Assembly: GCA_016188115.1 (NCBI GenBank) | Contig: JACPIK010000002.1 | Coordinates: 398,125 to 462,124, forward strand | Direction: 5' to 3' | Length of the DNA: 64,000 bases | Source: Candidatus Woesearchaeota archaeon | GTDB lineage: Archaea; Nanobdellota; Nanobdellia; Woesearchaeales; GW2011-AR9 | Part shown: positions 50,226-57,257 of the stretch, in pieces | Numbering within the stretch: the first letter of the stretch is position 1 | Layout: every line of letters starts with the position of its first letter | Made by a program: the position numbers and the translations under genes | The notes under the pieces: model-generated | Told to the model about the DNA's origin: nothing | Database searches by the model: none | Seen by the model: the letters and a program-made list of their open reading frames with translations, nothing else

Positions 50226-50597
50226 TTATCTCACCACAAAAATATTTTTCTTTGCCCTAATCGTCAGATACGGCTTAGTTAATCGCTTCTTCAAAGCAGC
50301 ATCTTGCGTTAATACCAAATATCCTTTCGCAGAATAATCAACAAGCGCATCATCAACATTCCCACTACTAACCAACACTTTCACCTTCTTCTGATCTAAC
50401 AGCTGTAACGCCAATTTCGCGCCCAAGCGATACTTACCCCGCTGTTCTTCTTCAATACGCCGTAATTCAACTATCGTCCCTTCTAAAATAAAAAGAGTAT
50501 GAGCCCCTTCCACAACCAGATCTATTTTCGAAAAAACATCCAAATGGAATTCACTAATTGCCATCAACGCATTGGTATCAAGTATAATTTTGCTCAT
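50226..50597 (-). CDS. PIN-domain protein (archaeal Fcf1/Nob1-like small PIN)
   Basis: 123 residues with the PIN acid pattern: MSKIILDTNALMAI (Asp1 in the DTN motif), FILEGTIVELRRIEEE (Glu), SSGNVDDALVDYSA (Asp) and LVLTQDAALKKRL (TxDxxL). The DTNALM start and the IVEL block are those of the archaeal Fcf1/Utp24-like PINs thought to act in rRNA processing, not of toxins, and there is no antitoxin gene. It overlaps the upstream membrane gene by four bases, so the two are coupled. Confidence 0.75.
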   Translation of the reverse strand: MSKIILDTNALMAISEFHLDVFSKIDLVVEGAHTLFILEGTIVELRRIEEEQRGKYRLGAKLALQLLDQKKVKVLVSSGNVDDALVDYSAKGYLVLTQDAALKKRLTKPYLTIRAKKNIFVVR

Positions 50598-51394
50598 TCT
50601 TGTTCTGCCACCATAACCAAATCATACATCCGTACCAATACCAATACTATACTAAAAAGTACAAATAACAATAACACAATACCAGAATTATATGCTATCG
50701 CTATACCCATCAATCCCAAAAATACGAGCAATACCACCCACCCCATAAAAAACACCAATAAATGAAAACCAAGTTTGCGAGTTAACGAACTGCCAAACAC
50801 AACCATCCATTCTTTCCAAGAAACAATGCGCGAATGAAGCGTTGCAACCAATAACACTAAATACAACACAACACCAATAATAATTGCGACAACAACCTGC
50901 CAGTTGAATCCCCCTTCAATATTAGCAAGAGCTGCTTGAATCAGCAATGTCAAAAATAATGTAAACAACAACAAGGTAATAGCACTCCCTAAAATATAAC
51001 GAACCATGATCCGCCCTGCATCACGCCAGTGCAATCGATGAATTAGATGATGACTCGCAACCCAAAGCAATCCCCCACCGAAGATAAAAAAGAGTGCCAT
51101 CCATGCTGCAAGCATTTTAAGATCACTGATGAGTTTAGAATATCCTCGATACAAAGGAAGAAAATCTTCAACGAACGGCTGACCATTTTGGAGAGCTTGT
51201 TCATCAAGCGTTGCCCCTTCTAATGGCTCCAAGACACTCTGCACATCCTGCAAAATTGCAAGTTGATAATGCAGAAAAATAATCGCTGCCGCACCAAGCA
51301 AAAGAAGTTGAAAAACACACAAAAGTGCAAAGAATATTTTATATGATTTGATAGCTAACCATGTCTTTTCAACACCACGCATATACCCAACCAT
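50594..51394 (-). CDS. Six-helix membrane protein
   Basis: About 266 residues. An N-terminal helix at about 20-45 is followed by an extracellular-like loop (ILQDVQSVLEPLEGATLDEQ), and then five further hydrophobic segments up to IVLVLVRMYDLVMV. The pattern, with short KxW and RLHWRD loops, resembles archaeal DUF4013-like or permease-like small membrane proteins; I cannot assign a family. The start is the ATG at 51394 or 51382. Its stop overlaps the PIN gene. Confidence 0.6.
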   Translation of the reverse strand: MVGYMRGVEKTWLAIKSYKIFFALLCVFQLLLLGAAAIIFLHYQLAILQDVQSVLEPLEGATLDEQALQNGQPFVEDFLPLYRGYSKLISDLKMLAAWMALFFIFGGGLLWVASHHLIHRLHWRDAGRIMVRYILGSAITLLLFTLFLTLLIQAALANIEGGFNWQVVVAIIIGVVLYLVLLVATLHSRIVSWKEWMVVFGSSLTRKLGFHLLVFFMGWVVLLVFLGLMGIAIAYNSGIVLLLFVLFSIVLVLVRMYDLVMVAEQE

Positions 51395-51480
51395 ACTCAA
51401 AAGAAGAAACACAGACTATAAAGACTTTTCTCAAATGAAACAATTCTCAAACCAGCTCAGGAACATGGACCAAAACGGTA

Positions 51481-51675
51481 TCAAACTTGATGAAACAGAG
51501 AAGAATAATTTGCAGCAGTAGGATCTATCTCATGCAGATGAAGAACAACATGATGATTATTCTCATCAAGAGCCACGTTAAGATGATGAGATCGCAACCC
51601 TTTTTCGAGTAATCTCATAATCTCTTCATCTGTAAAATGGGTGTCCTCTAAGCCTAACAACTCTCGCAAGGACAT
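51481..51675 (-). CDS. Small acidic hypothetical protein, 64 residues
   Basis: Begins MSLRELLGLEDTHFTDEEIM, ends with LFHQV. The second half is His/Asn/Asp-rich (LRSHHLNVALDENNHHVVLH), a small strand-helix fold. Its ATG abuts or overlaps the stop of the preceding 57-residue gene, a two-gene unit. No family recognised. Confidence 0.5.
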   Translation of the reverse strand: MSLRELLGLEDTHFTDEEIMRLLEKGLRSHHLNVALDENNHHVVLHLHEIDPTAANYSSLFHQV

Positions 51676-51845
51676 TACATCTCACTCTCCAATCTGTCAG
51701 CATCCCAGAATTCATCATCATACCCGCACATAAATGCATGTTCTTCTGCTGACAACTCATCATCATCTAACAATTCATCACGCTGTATTGGCGAGTAAAT
51801 ACTTTCATCTGAATTATCTCTAACCATATTTTTTGTGTGCTTCAT
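51675..51845 (-). CDS. Small acidic hypothetical protein, 56 residues
   Basis: Starting at the ATG at 51845 (MKHTKNMVRDNSDESIYS) gives 56 residues, rich in Asp/Glu (ELLDDDELSAEEHAFMCG). The frame could also begin inside repeat copy 3 at 51869, but then the repeat would be coding; I reject that. The stop shares bases with the start of the next small gene. No family recognised. Confidence 0.5.
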   Translation of the reverse strand: MKHTKNMVRDNSDESIYSPIQRDELLDDDELSAEEHAFMCGYDDEFWDADRLESEM

Positions 51846-51858
51846 AGCCATCCCCCCA

Positions 51859-51957
51859 TATATAGCCATCCACGTAAATCTTCCGGGGTCGGAAGATTAC
51901 CGCGGCTGACTATTAGTAAACCAAAGAAGTCGGCACGACTTAGTTGGTTTACTATAT
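51859..51957 (+). repeat. Structured double-hairpin repeat, copy 3
   Basis: TATAGCCATCCACG through TTGGTTTACTATAT, the same orientation as copy 2. Hairpin B has an ATCTTCC/GGAAGAT stem in place of ATCTTGCC/GGCAAGAT of copy 1, and hairpin A has AGTCG/CGACT in place of GGTCG/CGACC, so pairing is kept while bases change. It lies just upstream of the two small acidic genes, in the position of their promoter. Confidence 0.85.
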
Positions 51958-52091
51958 TACTTCCAAAACGTTTAAATATAAATACATTCTCCAAATACTA
52001 TATGTCAGGCATATGCTAAATACCAAGAGTTATAAAAAATATCTCTAGTTATACTGACTATAACACACATGTACATCCGGGGGGAAAACAC

Positions 52092-53045
52092 ATGGAATAT
52101 CGAAAACTTATCTCATTTGGAAAAAACAGCTTCGTAGTATCACTGCCTAAGAATTGGGTACGACAAAGTAAGTTAGAGAAAGGCGATTTAATTTACATCG
52201 AAGAATCAGGTTCTAACCTTGTCTTAAGTAAGCAAGAAATAAACAAAGAAGTCCAAGAAAAAGAGAAAGTAATCAACATTGATGGAAAAACTGTATTCTC
52301 CATTACCAGAGAAGTGTGCTCTGCATACATCCTTAATTATAGAACCATCACACTTCGTGGAAAAGAAATTAAAACCAAAGTAAAAGAATTGCAAGGTATA
52401 GTTCAAGGCCTTATGGCTTTAGAGATACTTGAACAAAACTCAGATTCTATCATCGCAAAAGATTTTCTTAACATGGACAAAGTATCCGTCAACGAACTTC
52501 TTCGCAAGATGGATGTCGTAACCAGAACTATGATCAAAGAAATGTGTTCCATCTTTGAAGAAGACACTTATGAAAATCTTAATGAACGCGATCGGGATGT
52601 AAACAGGCTTTATTTTTTATTATATCGAACGATATTGTACAACCTTGAAAACCCATCCAAATCAATGAAAAATTTTAAACTAAGCCCAATTGATTTGTTA
52701 AAGTATTATACCCTTGGTTTTTACATGGAAGCAATAGGAGATGAAGTTAAGCGCTCGGCAAGATATTTACGCCAACTCAAACTCACGGCAGAGAAACAAA
52801 AAGTAATCAAGAACATGTTACTTGAACTTAATGATTACTTCATCACCACCATGAAAGCAGTGCATAATAATGATATGTCCTTAGCGCTTCAACTCTCCGA
52901 AATGAAGTTAAAATTTAATAATCAACTAGAAGAACTCGAAAAAGACGTGCAAAAAATAGCATACTTACACAATGTAATTAGTAAATTACAGAGAATGACA
53001 ACCCTAATTCATAATACAGGACGATTGATTTATACCCTGGAGTAA
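52092..53045 (+). CDS. PhoU-like regulator with N-terminal AbrB-type DNA-binding domain
   Basis: 317 residues. Residues 1-45 (RKLISFGKNSFVVSLPKNWV) are a SpoVT/AbrB swapped-hairpin DNA-binding module. The rest is two PhoU three-helix repeats (IVQGLMALEILEQNSDSIIA, TRTMIKEMCSIFEEDTY; LGFYMEAIGDEVKRSARYL, VHNNDMSLALQLSEMK). This archaeal AbrB-PhoU fusion is found next to or near phosphate transport genes elsewhere; none is seen here. A very strong ribosome site, GGGGGG, precedes the ATG by about seven bases. Confidence 0.85.
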   Translation: MEYRKLISFGKNSFVVSLPKNWVRQSKLEKGDLIYIEESGSNLVLSKQEINKEVQEKEKVINIDGKTVFSITREVCSAYILNYRTITLRGKEIKTKVKELQGIVQGLMALEILEQNSDSIIAKDFLNMDKVSVNELLRKMDVVTRTMIKEMCSIFEEDTYENLNERDRDVNRLYFLLYRTILYNLENPSKSMKNFKLSPIDLLKYYTLGFYMEAIGDEVKRSARYLRQLKLTAEKQKVIKNMLLELNDYFITTMKAVHNNDMSLALQLSEMKLKFNNQLEELEKDVQKIAYLHNVISKLQRMTTLIHNTGRLIYTLE

Positions 53046-53107
53046 CCATTGGGCAATAGTGAATTTGCATAAAAGTTTATAAAGAAAGGACAGTTTTAGT
53101 TCCGGTA

Positions 53108-54550
53108 ATGGTAGACCGCAGTAGAAATGCCGCTGAGCTAAATGAATTAGAATCTAGTGTTCGTAGAGCCTTTGGAAACCAATATTCTAATTATAAGCAA
53201 TTTACGATTCAGAAAAGTTGGGAAACAGGTCATGCTCGCCTTGATCATTTTACATTAAAAAGAACAGGACATCGCCTAAGACATTTTATTTTAAAACAGT
53301 TTATACCTTCTACCAGAACAGAACCAACAAGCATCCCTCTCTACGATTTGGTCCATAATCCGGGTCGACTCTATCAAGCAGAATTGCGTAACTTACAACG
53401 AATTCGACGACATGCAGCTCTTTTTGACAGAGATCTTGCAAAACAATTAGTCCCCATAGTGTATGGAAGCGATCCTGAAACCTGCACCATTGTCATGGAA
53501 TATGTACGTGGTCAAAACAGCAAAAATATTATCGCAGAACTCGCCAGACAAATACCTGCAGACGAATGCCAAAGACGAACCGAAGGACTAGCTAAATTAA
53601 ACAAAACATTCCTTGAGGGAATCAGAGGAATCGCACGTTTCGATGGAATAGTTAACGCTGGAAAAGCAGGACAACCTTCATCGTTTCTTGTAAGTCAAGA
53701 TTATCTTCAAGAAAGAGAATTAAATGAGAGAATTAATGCAACACTGTTTCTACAAAATCTTCAAGCTTTGGCAGGGCATCTTTACGAAGGACGAGTACCA
53801 CTTGTAGTTCAAAAGACAAACGGATGGGAAGATCTTCAAACAGCACTAGGAAATTTTGACTTAGAGCAAAGATTAACGCAGTTACGAGAAATGCGTTCAG
53901 TTTTCCGTGAACCAATACGAGCTCAACATCGAGATTGCAATGGCATGAACCAAATTGGCACTAAAATGGTAGACTTGGAAGATTTTGGGTTGGATGGAGC
54001 TGCAGAAGACCTAAGTAGTTACTGCACCGTATTAGGATTAGCAAATAACGCTATTTTTAGAAGTAACGACTTACCATATTTCATACAAACATACCTCGCG
54101 TTAAGTGATGCATACCAACACCAGAATGAAACCGCGATTAATACTCTTGAAAACGCGAAAAATGGTGAATCTAAAAGATATATTCAAGGGAAAATGGATG
54201 AACAAGAATATGCAAGATTCATGCTAAGTTTCTTCGATCGTAGTATAACCAAAATGCTATACCTCTGGGGAAGTTCTACAAAACATCCTGACCCTGCAAA
54301 AGTATTTGGCACCATGAGACCCATTAATAAAGACATAGTTATAGAGATATTAGGCACTATTGGTTCCCTTGACACATACTTTGGCAAACTAGGTGAAGAC
54401 CAAGCAAAAAGAGCAAGAGATTATTTTCATGCGCAAGCAGATCTTATCAAGACTATTTTAATACCAACAATGCCAGAATATATTACTGCCGCCATTAGAA
54501 ATGGAAGCACTTCTGGGCGAATGAGTTTAGAAGACCCTTTTGGTAAATAA
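53108..54550 (+). CDS. Kinase-like (APH/choline-kinase fold) protein
   Basis: 480 residues. An N-terminal lobe with DHFTLKRTG and HFILKQFIP (candidate Lys) and VMEYVRGQNSKNIIA hinge leads to the catalytic block QHRDCNGMNQIGTKMVDLED, which matches the HxDxxxxN...D pattern of aminoglycoside-phosphotransferase-type kinases, followed by LDGAAEDLSSY, the usual post-catalytic DL. The C-terminal 180 residues are helical. It may phosphorylate a small molecule; the substrate is unknown. It stands alone on the plus strand after the PhoU-like gene. Confidence 0.6.
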   Translation: MVDRSRNAAELNELESSVRRAFGNQYSNYKQFTIQKSWETGHARLDHFTLKRTGHRLRHFILKQFIPSTRTEPTSIPLYDLVHNPGRLYQAELRNLQRIRRHAALFDRDLAKQLVPIVYGSDPETCTIVMEYVRGQNSKNIIAELARQIPADECQRRTEGLAKLNKTFLEGIRGIARFDGIVNAGKAGQPSSFLVSQDYLQERELNERINATLFLQNLQALAGHLYEGRVPLVVQKTNGWEDLQTALGNFDLEQRLTQLREMRSVFREPIRAQHRDCNGMNQIGTKMVDLEDFGLDGAAEDLSSYCTVLGLANNAIFRSNDLPYFIQTYLALSDAYQHQNETAINTLENAKNGESKRYIQGKMDEQEYARFMLSFFDRSITKMLYLWGSSTKHPDPAKVFGTMRPINKDIVIEILGTIGSLDTYFGKLGEDQAKRARDYFHAQADLIKTILIPTMPEYITAAIRNGSTSGRMSLEDPFGK

Positions 54551-54568
54551 ACGATCTTTAAGAGAAGA

Positions 54569-54588
54569 TTTTATAAATTACTTCTTTT
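54569..54588 (+). promoter_or_regulatory. TATA promoter of tRNA-Leu
   Basis: TTTTATAAATTACTTCTTTT, identical to the promoter element of the gene at 24779, lies 15-34 bases before the tRNA. Confidence 0.65.
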
Positions 54589-54602
54589 GTCCGACTATCA
54601 TC

Positions 54603-54724
54603 GCCGAGGTAGCAAAGTGGTCAAATGTGCAGGACTTAAGCCCTCAAACATCCAAAGGATAGTTTGAGTATGGAAGATATCCTGTGGCTTAGTGCCTTCG
54701 TGGGTTCGACTCCCTCCCTCGGCA
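54603..54724 (+). tRNA. tRNA-Leu (UAA) with one intron
   Basis: The acceptor GCCGAGG (54603-54609) pairs with CCTCGGC (54717-54723), discriminator A. The D arm has GCA/TGT with the AGTGGTC loop, the anticodon stem is CAGGA/TCCTG, the loop CTTAAG^A (anticodon TAA) is interrupted after G37 by 38 nt, and the long variable arm (TGGCTTAGTGCCTTC) identifies a class II tRNA. The T arm is GTGGG-TTCGACT-CCCTC with one mismatch. Confidence 0.9.
54641..54678 (+). other. tRNA-Leu intron (position 37/38), 38 nt
   Basis: Internal helix CTCAAAC/GTTTGAG of seven pairs. The central helix CTTA with GAAG has one A.G mismatch, with bulges AG^C and AT^A. It has the same canonical position as most archaeal introns. 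Confidence 0.8.
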
Positions 54725-54851
54725 CTTTACATTTAGTTATAGTCCGTGTCTCATCAAAGCCCAAAAAAGCCGATTTCTATCCTACACGAAAGAAAGTTTT
54801 TTAAAGCACTTTGAAAGCTTGAAGAATATAATGCCCCTGTGGCCTAGTGGT

Positions 54852-54869
54852 AAGGTTTTACCTCACTAA
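54852..54869 (+). other. tRNA-Thr intron 1 in the D loop (20/21), 18 nt
   Basis: The BHB is perfect: central helix AGTG (54846-54849) with CACT (54864-54867), bulges GT^A and AA^A, inner helix AGGT/ACCT with the loop TTT. Cutting after the second bulge base on each side gives the canonical D arm. Confidence 0.9.
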
Positions 54870-54878
54870 ATGGCGTTA

Positions 54879-54899
54879 AGATGGTAAAACATCGCGCAG
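54879..54899 (+). other. tRNA-Thr intron 2 in the anticodon stem (29/30), 21 nt
   Basis: Central helix GCGT (54873-54876) with GCGC (54894-54897), bulges TA^A and AG^C, inner helix GATG/CATC with loop GTAAAA. Splicing restores TTACC paired with GGTAA. Confidence 0.9.
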
Positions 54900-55005
54900 C
54901 CTTGGTAAGGTAAAGGTCCCGAGTTCAAATCTCGGCAGGGGCTCTCTTTTTTTATAATATCCTCAACGCAACAATCTTTATAACAATTCACCCCCTCCAA
55001 ACCCC

Positions 55006-55938
55006 ATGCTCACTGGTCTCTACACCCATCTTCAAAACTACTTACAACAATTCTCCCAAGAAGACGAACTCCTCTTAGACCACCATTCCTACAAATTTGA
55101 TCAAAAAAACTTTACTCCACTCACCCCAACATCCAGCACCACCACATTCATTGACGGTGGAGAAGCGCAAATCATCAACGCTGGAAACTTTTCCATCTCA
55201 TTTATCAGAGTTGCAGCCATCACTTTCAACGGCACACAAAAGTCATCTCAACGCATCGAAGAATTCTACCTCTTCACTAATGCCAAAACCGTTGAGGGTA
55301 AAGTCTGGTACACTGCAACCATCTTTAGCGATAAAGAACCTCTCATCAACGCCCAAGATCTCATGGTTTCATCTCATGATCCTCAACTCACCTCCAGCTC
55401 ACAGCGCGCCCCGATTGAAAAAATAACCAGCATGGCGCGACGCTTCGCTGAACTCTCTCTTGCTACATCCATTAAAGAAGGAATAGTTGTTCTAGACGGC
55501 ACCAAAGATAAAACCTATCCCAATGAAGAGAAGTATCTTCAACAACTCTCGTCAAACGTCTGTGCTTTAGCAAAAACATCCACCCTCTTCACTAAGCAAG
55601 GCAATAATATTACCATGTTTCTTCAAGAACACGGACCACAAAACTGCTGGTTCTATTCAACCCCACAAACCAATTTCGTCAAACTTCATCCAAAATCAAC
55701 CCATGTCTTTCGCTTTGAGGGAACAATCCTACAAGCCAACTCATTGCTTTCCCTCAGCTCCGATCCCATTTTCTTAGGCTATCCCTATGGTTTGATCGTT
55801 GCCGACAAACTCGCCCGCGTCAGCAATAACGAAGCAGCCTCCATTCGCAACCGGCTCTCGCTCAATAAAGACTATAAAGATCTGCTTCAGCATACAAACG
55901 CAACTAATGCTCATTCGATTCTAGACACAATTGGATAA
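55006..55938 (+). CDS. nurA: NurA-domain nuclease-like protein
   Basis: 310 residues. NurA is the 5'-3' nuclease of the HerA-NurA end-resection machine. Conserved pieces are TTTFIDGGEAQI (the first Asp), GIVVLDGTKDK (second Asp), HVFRFEG and the C-terminal block PIFLGYPYGLIVADKLARVS followed by EAASIRNRLS. HerA, Rad50 and Mre11 are not in the window. The last 13 codons exist a second time at about 56338-56376, fused to a fragment of an idsA start. The start is taken at the ATG at 55006. Confidence 0.75.
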   Translation: MLTGLYTHLQNYLQQFSQEDELLLDHHSYKFDQKNFTPLTPTSSTTTFIDGGEAQIINAGNFSISFIRVAAITFNGTQKSSQRIEEFYLFTNAKTVEGKVWYTATIFSDKEPLINAQDLMVSSHDPQLTSSSQRAPIEKITSMARRFAELSLATSIKEGIVVLDGTKDKTYPNEEKYLQQLSSNVCALAKTSTLFTKQGNNITMFLQEHGPQNCWFYSTPQTNFVKLHPKSTHVFRFEGTILQANSLLSLSSDPIFLGYPYGLIVADKLARVSNNEAASIRNRLSLNKDYKDLLQHTNATNAHSILDTIG

Positions 55939-55998
55939 AAAGAACAATCACCAAATTAATTCGAAAAGATTAAATAGAGGTATATTTTGCAATTTTTG

Positions 55999-56223
55999 AT
56001 GCAAAGAAAAGAAAGATTAAGTGGTCTTGAGACAACCGTAGAATTAGTACCTGTTGTTGGTGCCATGAGGGCAATCTACTCATTTGATCAAGGTAGAGAC
56101 ACATTACCAACGAGACAAGACCAAACCTTTGGAGAAGCTCTAAATAGATCACTTCTGTTTACAGGATATCATGCTGCTTGGAGCGTCGTGATAGGGTATC
56201 ATGCTTACAATTTCTTAAAATAA
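55999..56223 (+). CDS. Small protein with one hydrophobic segment, 74 residues
   Basis: Starts MQRKERLSGLETTVELVPVV and continues GAMRAIYSFDQGRDTLPTRQ; ends with the hydrophobic stretch LLFTGYHAAWSVVIGYHAYN. It could be a single-pass membrane protein or a helical hairpin. An upstream in-frame TTG is not needed. It lies between the intact nurA gene and the chimeric scar. Family unknown. Confidence 0.5.
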   Translation: MQRKERLSGLETTVELVPVVGAMRAIYSFDQGRDTLPTRQDQTFGEALNRSLLFTGYHAAWSVVIGYHAYNFLK

Positions 56224-56268
56224 ACCTACATTATCATTCAATAACATTCAAAACCGCTTCTCCAGACT

Positions 56269-56376
56269 ATGTTTGAACAGAATCATAAGCCGCTTAAATC
56301 CTATATGGAGCAATATTGCAAAGTTCAACAAAACAACGCAACCAATGCACATTCGATTCTCGATACTATTGGATGA
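56269..56376 (+). pseudogene. Chimeric scar: idsA start fused to nurA end
   Basis: A 35-codon open frame. The first 20 codons, MFEQNHKPLKSYMEQYCKVQ, resemble MFDEYRTSLKRFLESYLKTQ at the idsA start, and the 26 bases before and at the ATG (AAAACCGCTTCTCCAGACT and ATGTTTGA) are identical to those of idsA. The last 13 codons, NATNAHSILDTIG, are identical to the nurA end. So this is the joint left by deletion between two duplicated copies. It is unlikely to be functional. Confidence 0.8.
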
Positions 56377-56383
56377 AAAGAAC

Positions 56384-57139
56384 CTATTCTTTCGCTAATT
56401 CCCACATCACATAAAAATATTCTCGGAATGAATCTGCAACCTGTTCATCACTTACAAGAATTACCGTTGGGATTTTTTTTAAAATCACAACCATCATCTT
56501 ATCAGCCCAGATGTTTATTTCTGAAGGAGTAGTATGAGCTAAGTATTTCGTTTTAAAAAATCTAGGATACTTCAATTGTTCCTCAATGTTTCCTCGAGCA
56601 GTTTCATTATAGATAATCCTTTGTTTAATCCCTTTTTGAGCCATCAATTTTAGATGTTTGTTAAAAAAGCGCTGAACCTGTTCTTCATTTTCACCTTTAC
56701 TTGCACCAAAGACTAAGTTTGTATCACCTTTCTTCAACGTATCGCGCAGCATCTTATACACTGTTTCCATACCTTTCCAACCTCTAAAGACTTCAGCTTC
56801 AGTGTCATTATCGGTTAATTGTTGCTTTAATTTCAGTTCAGGAAGAATACTCTTGATTTCTTTTTCTTGCAATTCTAATTCTTTCTTTTTGTCCTCAAGA
56901 AAGTCTAAAAGTCGATCTGGGCTTACTGCCTTAAAGTATTTCATATTCGATTGAACAACATGCGTTACTAATCCTTTATCGGCTAATCTTTCTAGCCCAT
57001 CATACACCTTGGAGGTATGAATACCAGTCTTTTTAATGATCGCACCACTGCTCGTAAGACCAAGCTCCAAAAGGGCAAGATAAATTTTGATCTCATTTTT
57101 GGTAAGCCCAATTCCTTCTAGAATCATTTCAATAGACAT
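56384..57139 (-). CDS. TrmB-family transcriptional regulator
   Basis: 251 residues. The N-terminal winged helix is LTKNEIKIYLALLELGLTSS then GAIIKKTGIHTSKVYDGLER, the TrmB signature, followed by a coiled-coil linker (LEDKKKELELQEKEIKSILPEL) and the effector-binding domain with EVFRGWKGMETVYKMLRDTL. TrmB proteins sense sugars or similar ligands. Here it is divergent from the small gene at 57258, with about 120 bases and a TATA box between, so it may control the idsA unit. It carries no sugar transport partner. Confidence 0.85.
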   Translation of the reverse strand: MSIEMILEGIGLTKNEIKIYLALLELGLTSSGAIIKKTGIHTSKVYDGLERLADKGLVTHVVQSNMKYFKAVSPDRLLDFLEDKKKELELQEKEIKSILPELKLKQQLTDNDTEAEVFRGWKGMETVYKMLRDTLKKGDTNLVFGASKGENEEQVQRFFNKHLKLMAQKGIKQRIIYNETARGNIEEQLKYPRFFKTKYLAHTTPSEINIWADKMMVVILKKIPTVILVSDEQVADSFREYFYVMWELAKE

Positions 57140-57257
57140 ACAAAGAGGATTATTCCCCCTTATTTAAATTTTGCTTTCTCTTCCCCCTTTTGGGAAGAAG
57201 ATCTATTATAAACAAATAATATGGCCAATAATAACGGTGCGAGGTTAGGAGGAAAGA

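Larger units (their letters stand above)
54833..54943 (+). tRNA. tRNA-Thr (GGU) with two introns at non-canonical sites
   Basis: The acceptor GCCCCTG (54833-54839) pairs with CAGGGGC (54936-54942), discriminator T as usual for archaeal tRNA-Thr. The mature D arm GCCT-AGTGGTA-TGGC appears only after removing an 18-nt intron at 20/21. The mature anticodon arm TTACC-TTGGTAA-GGTAA (anticodon GGT) appears only after removing a 21-nt intron at 29/30. Variable loop AGGTC, T arm CCGAG-TTCAAAT-CTCGG. The mature tRNA is 72 nt. An unspliced reading gives a false anticodon CAC (Val), without a proper D stem or 37-38 junction. Confidence 0.9.

Noticed and set aside
54833-54943. Reading the locus as tRNA-Val (anticodon CAC) with a single long anticodon intron
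   Set aside because: It forces a G-G pair in the D stem or loss of base 26, and a four-base variable loop; the two-intron tRNA-Thr reading gives perfect arms and the expected T73.
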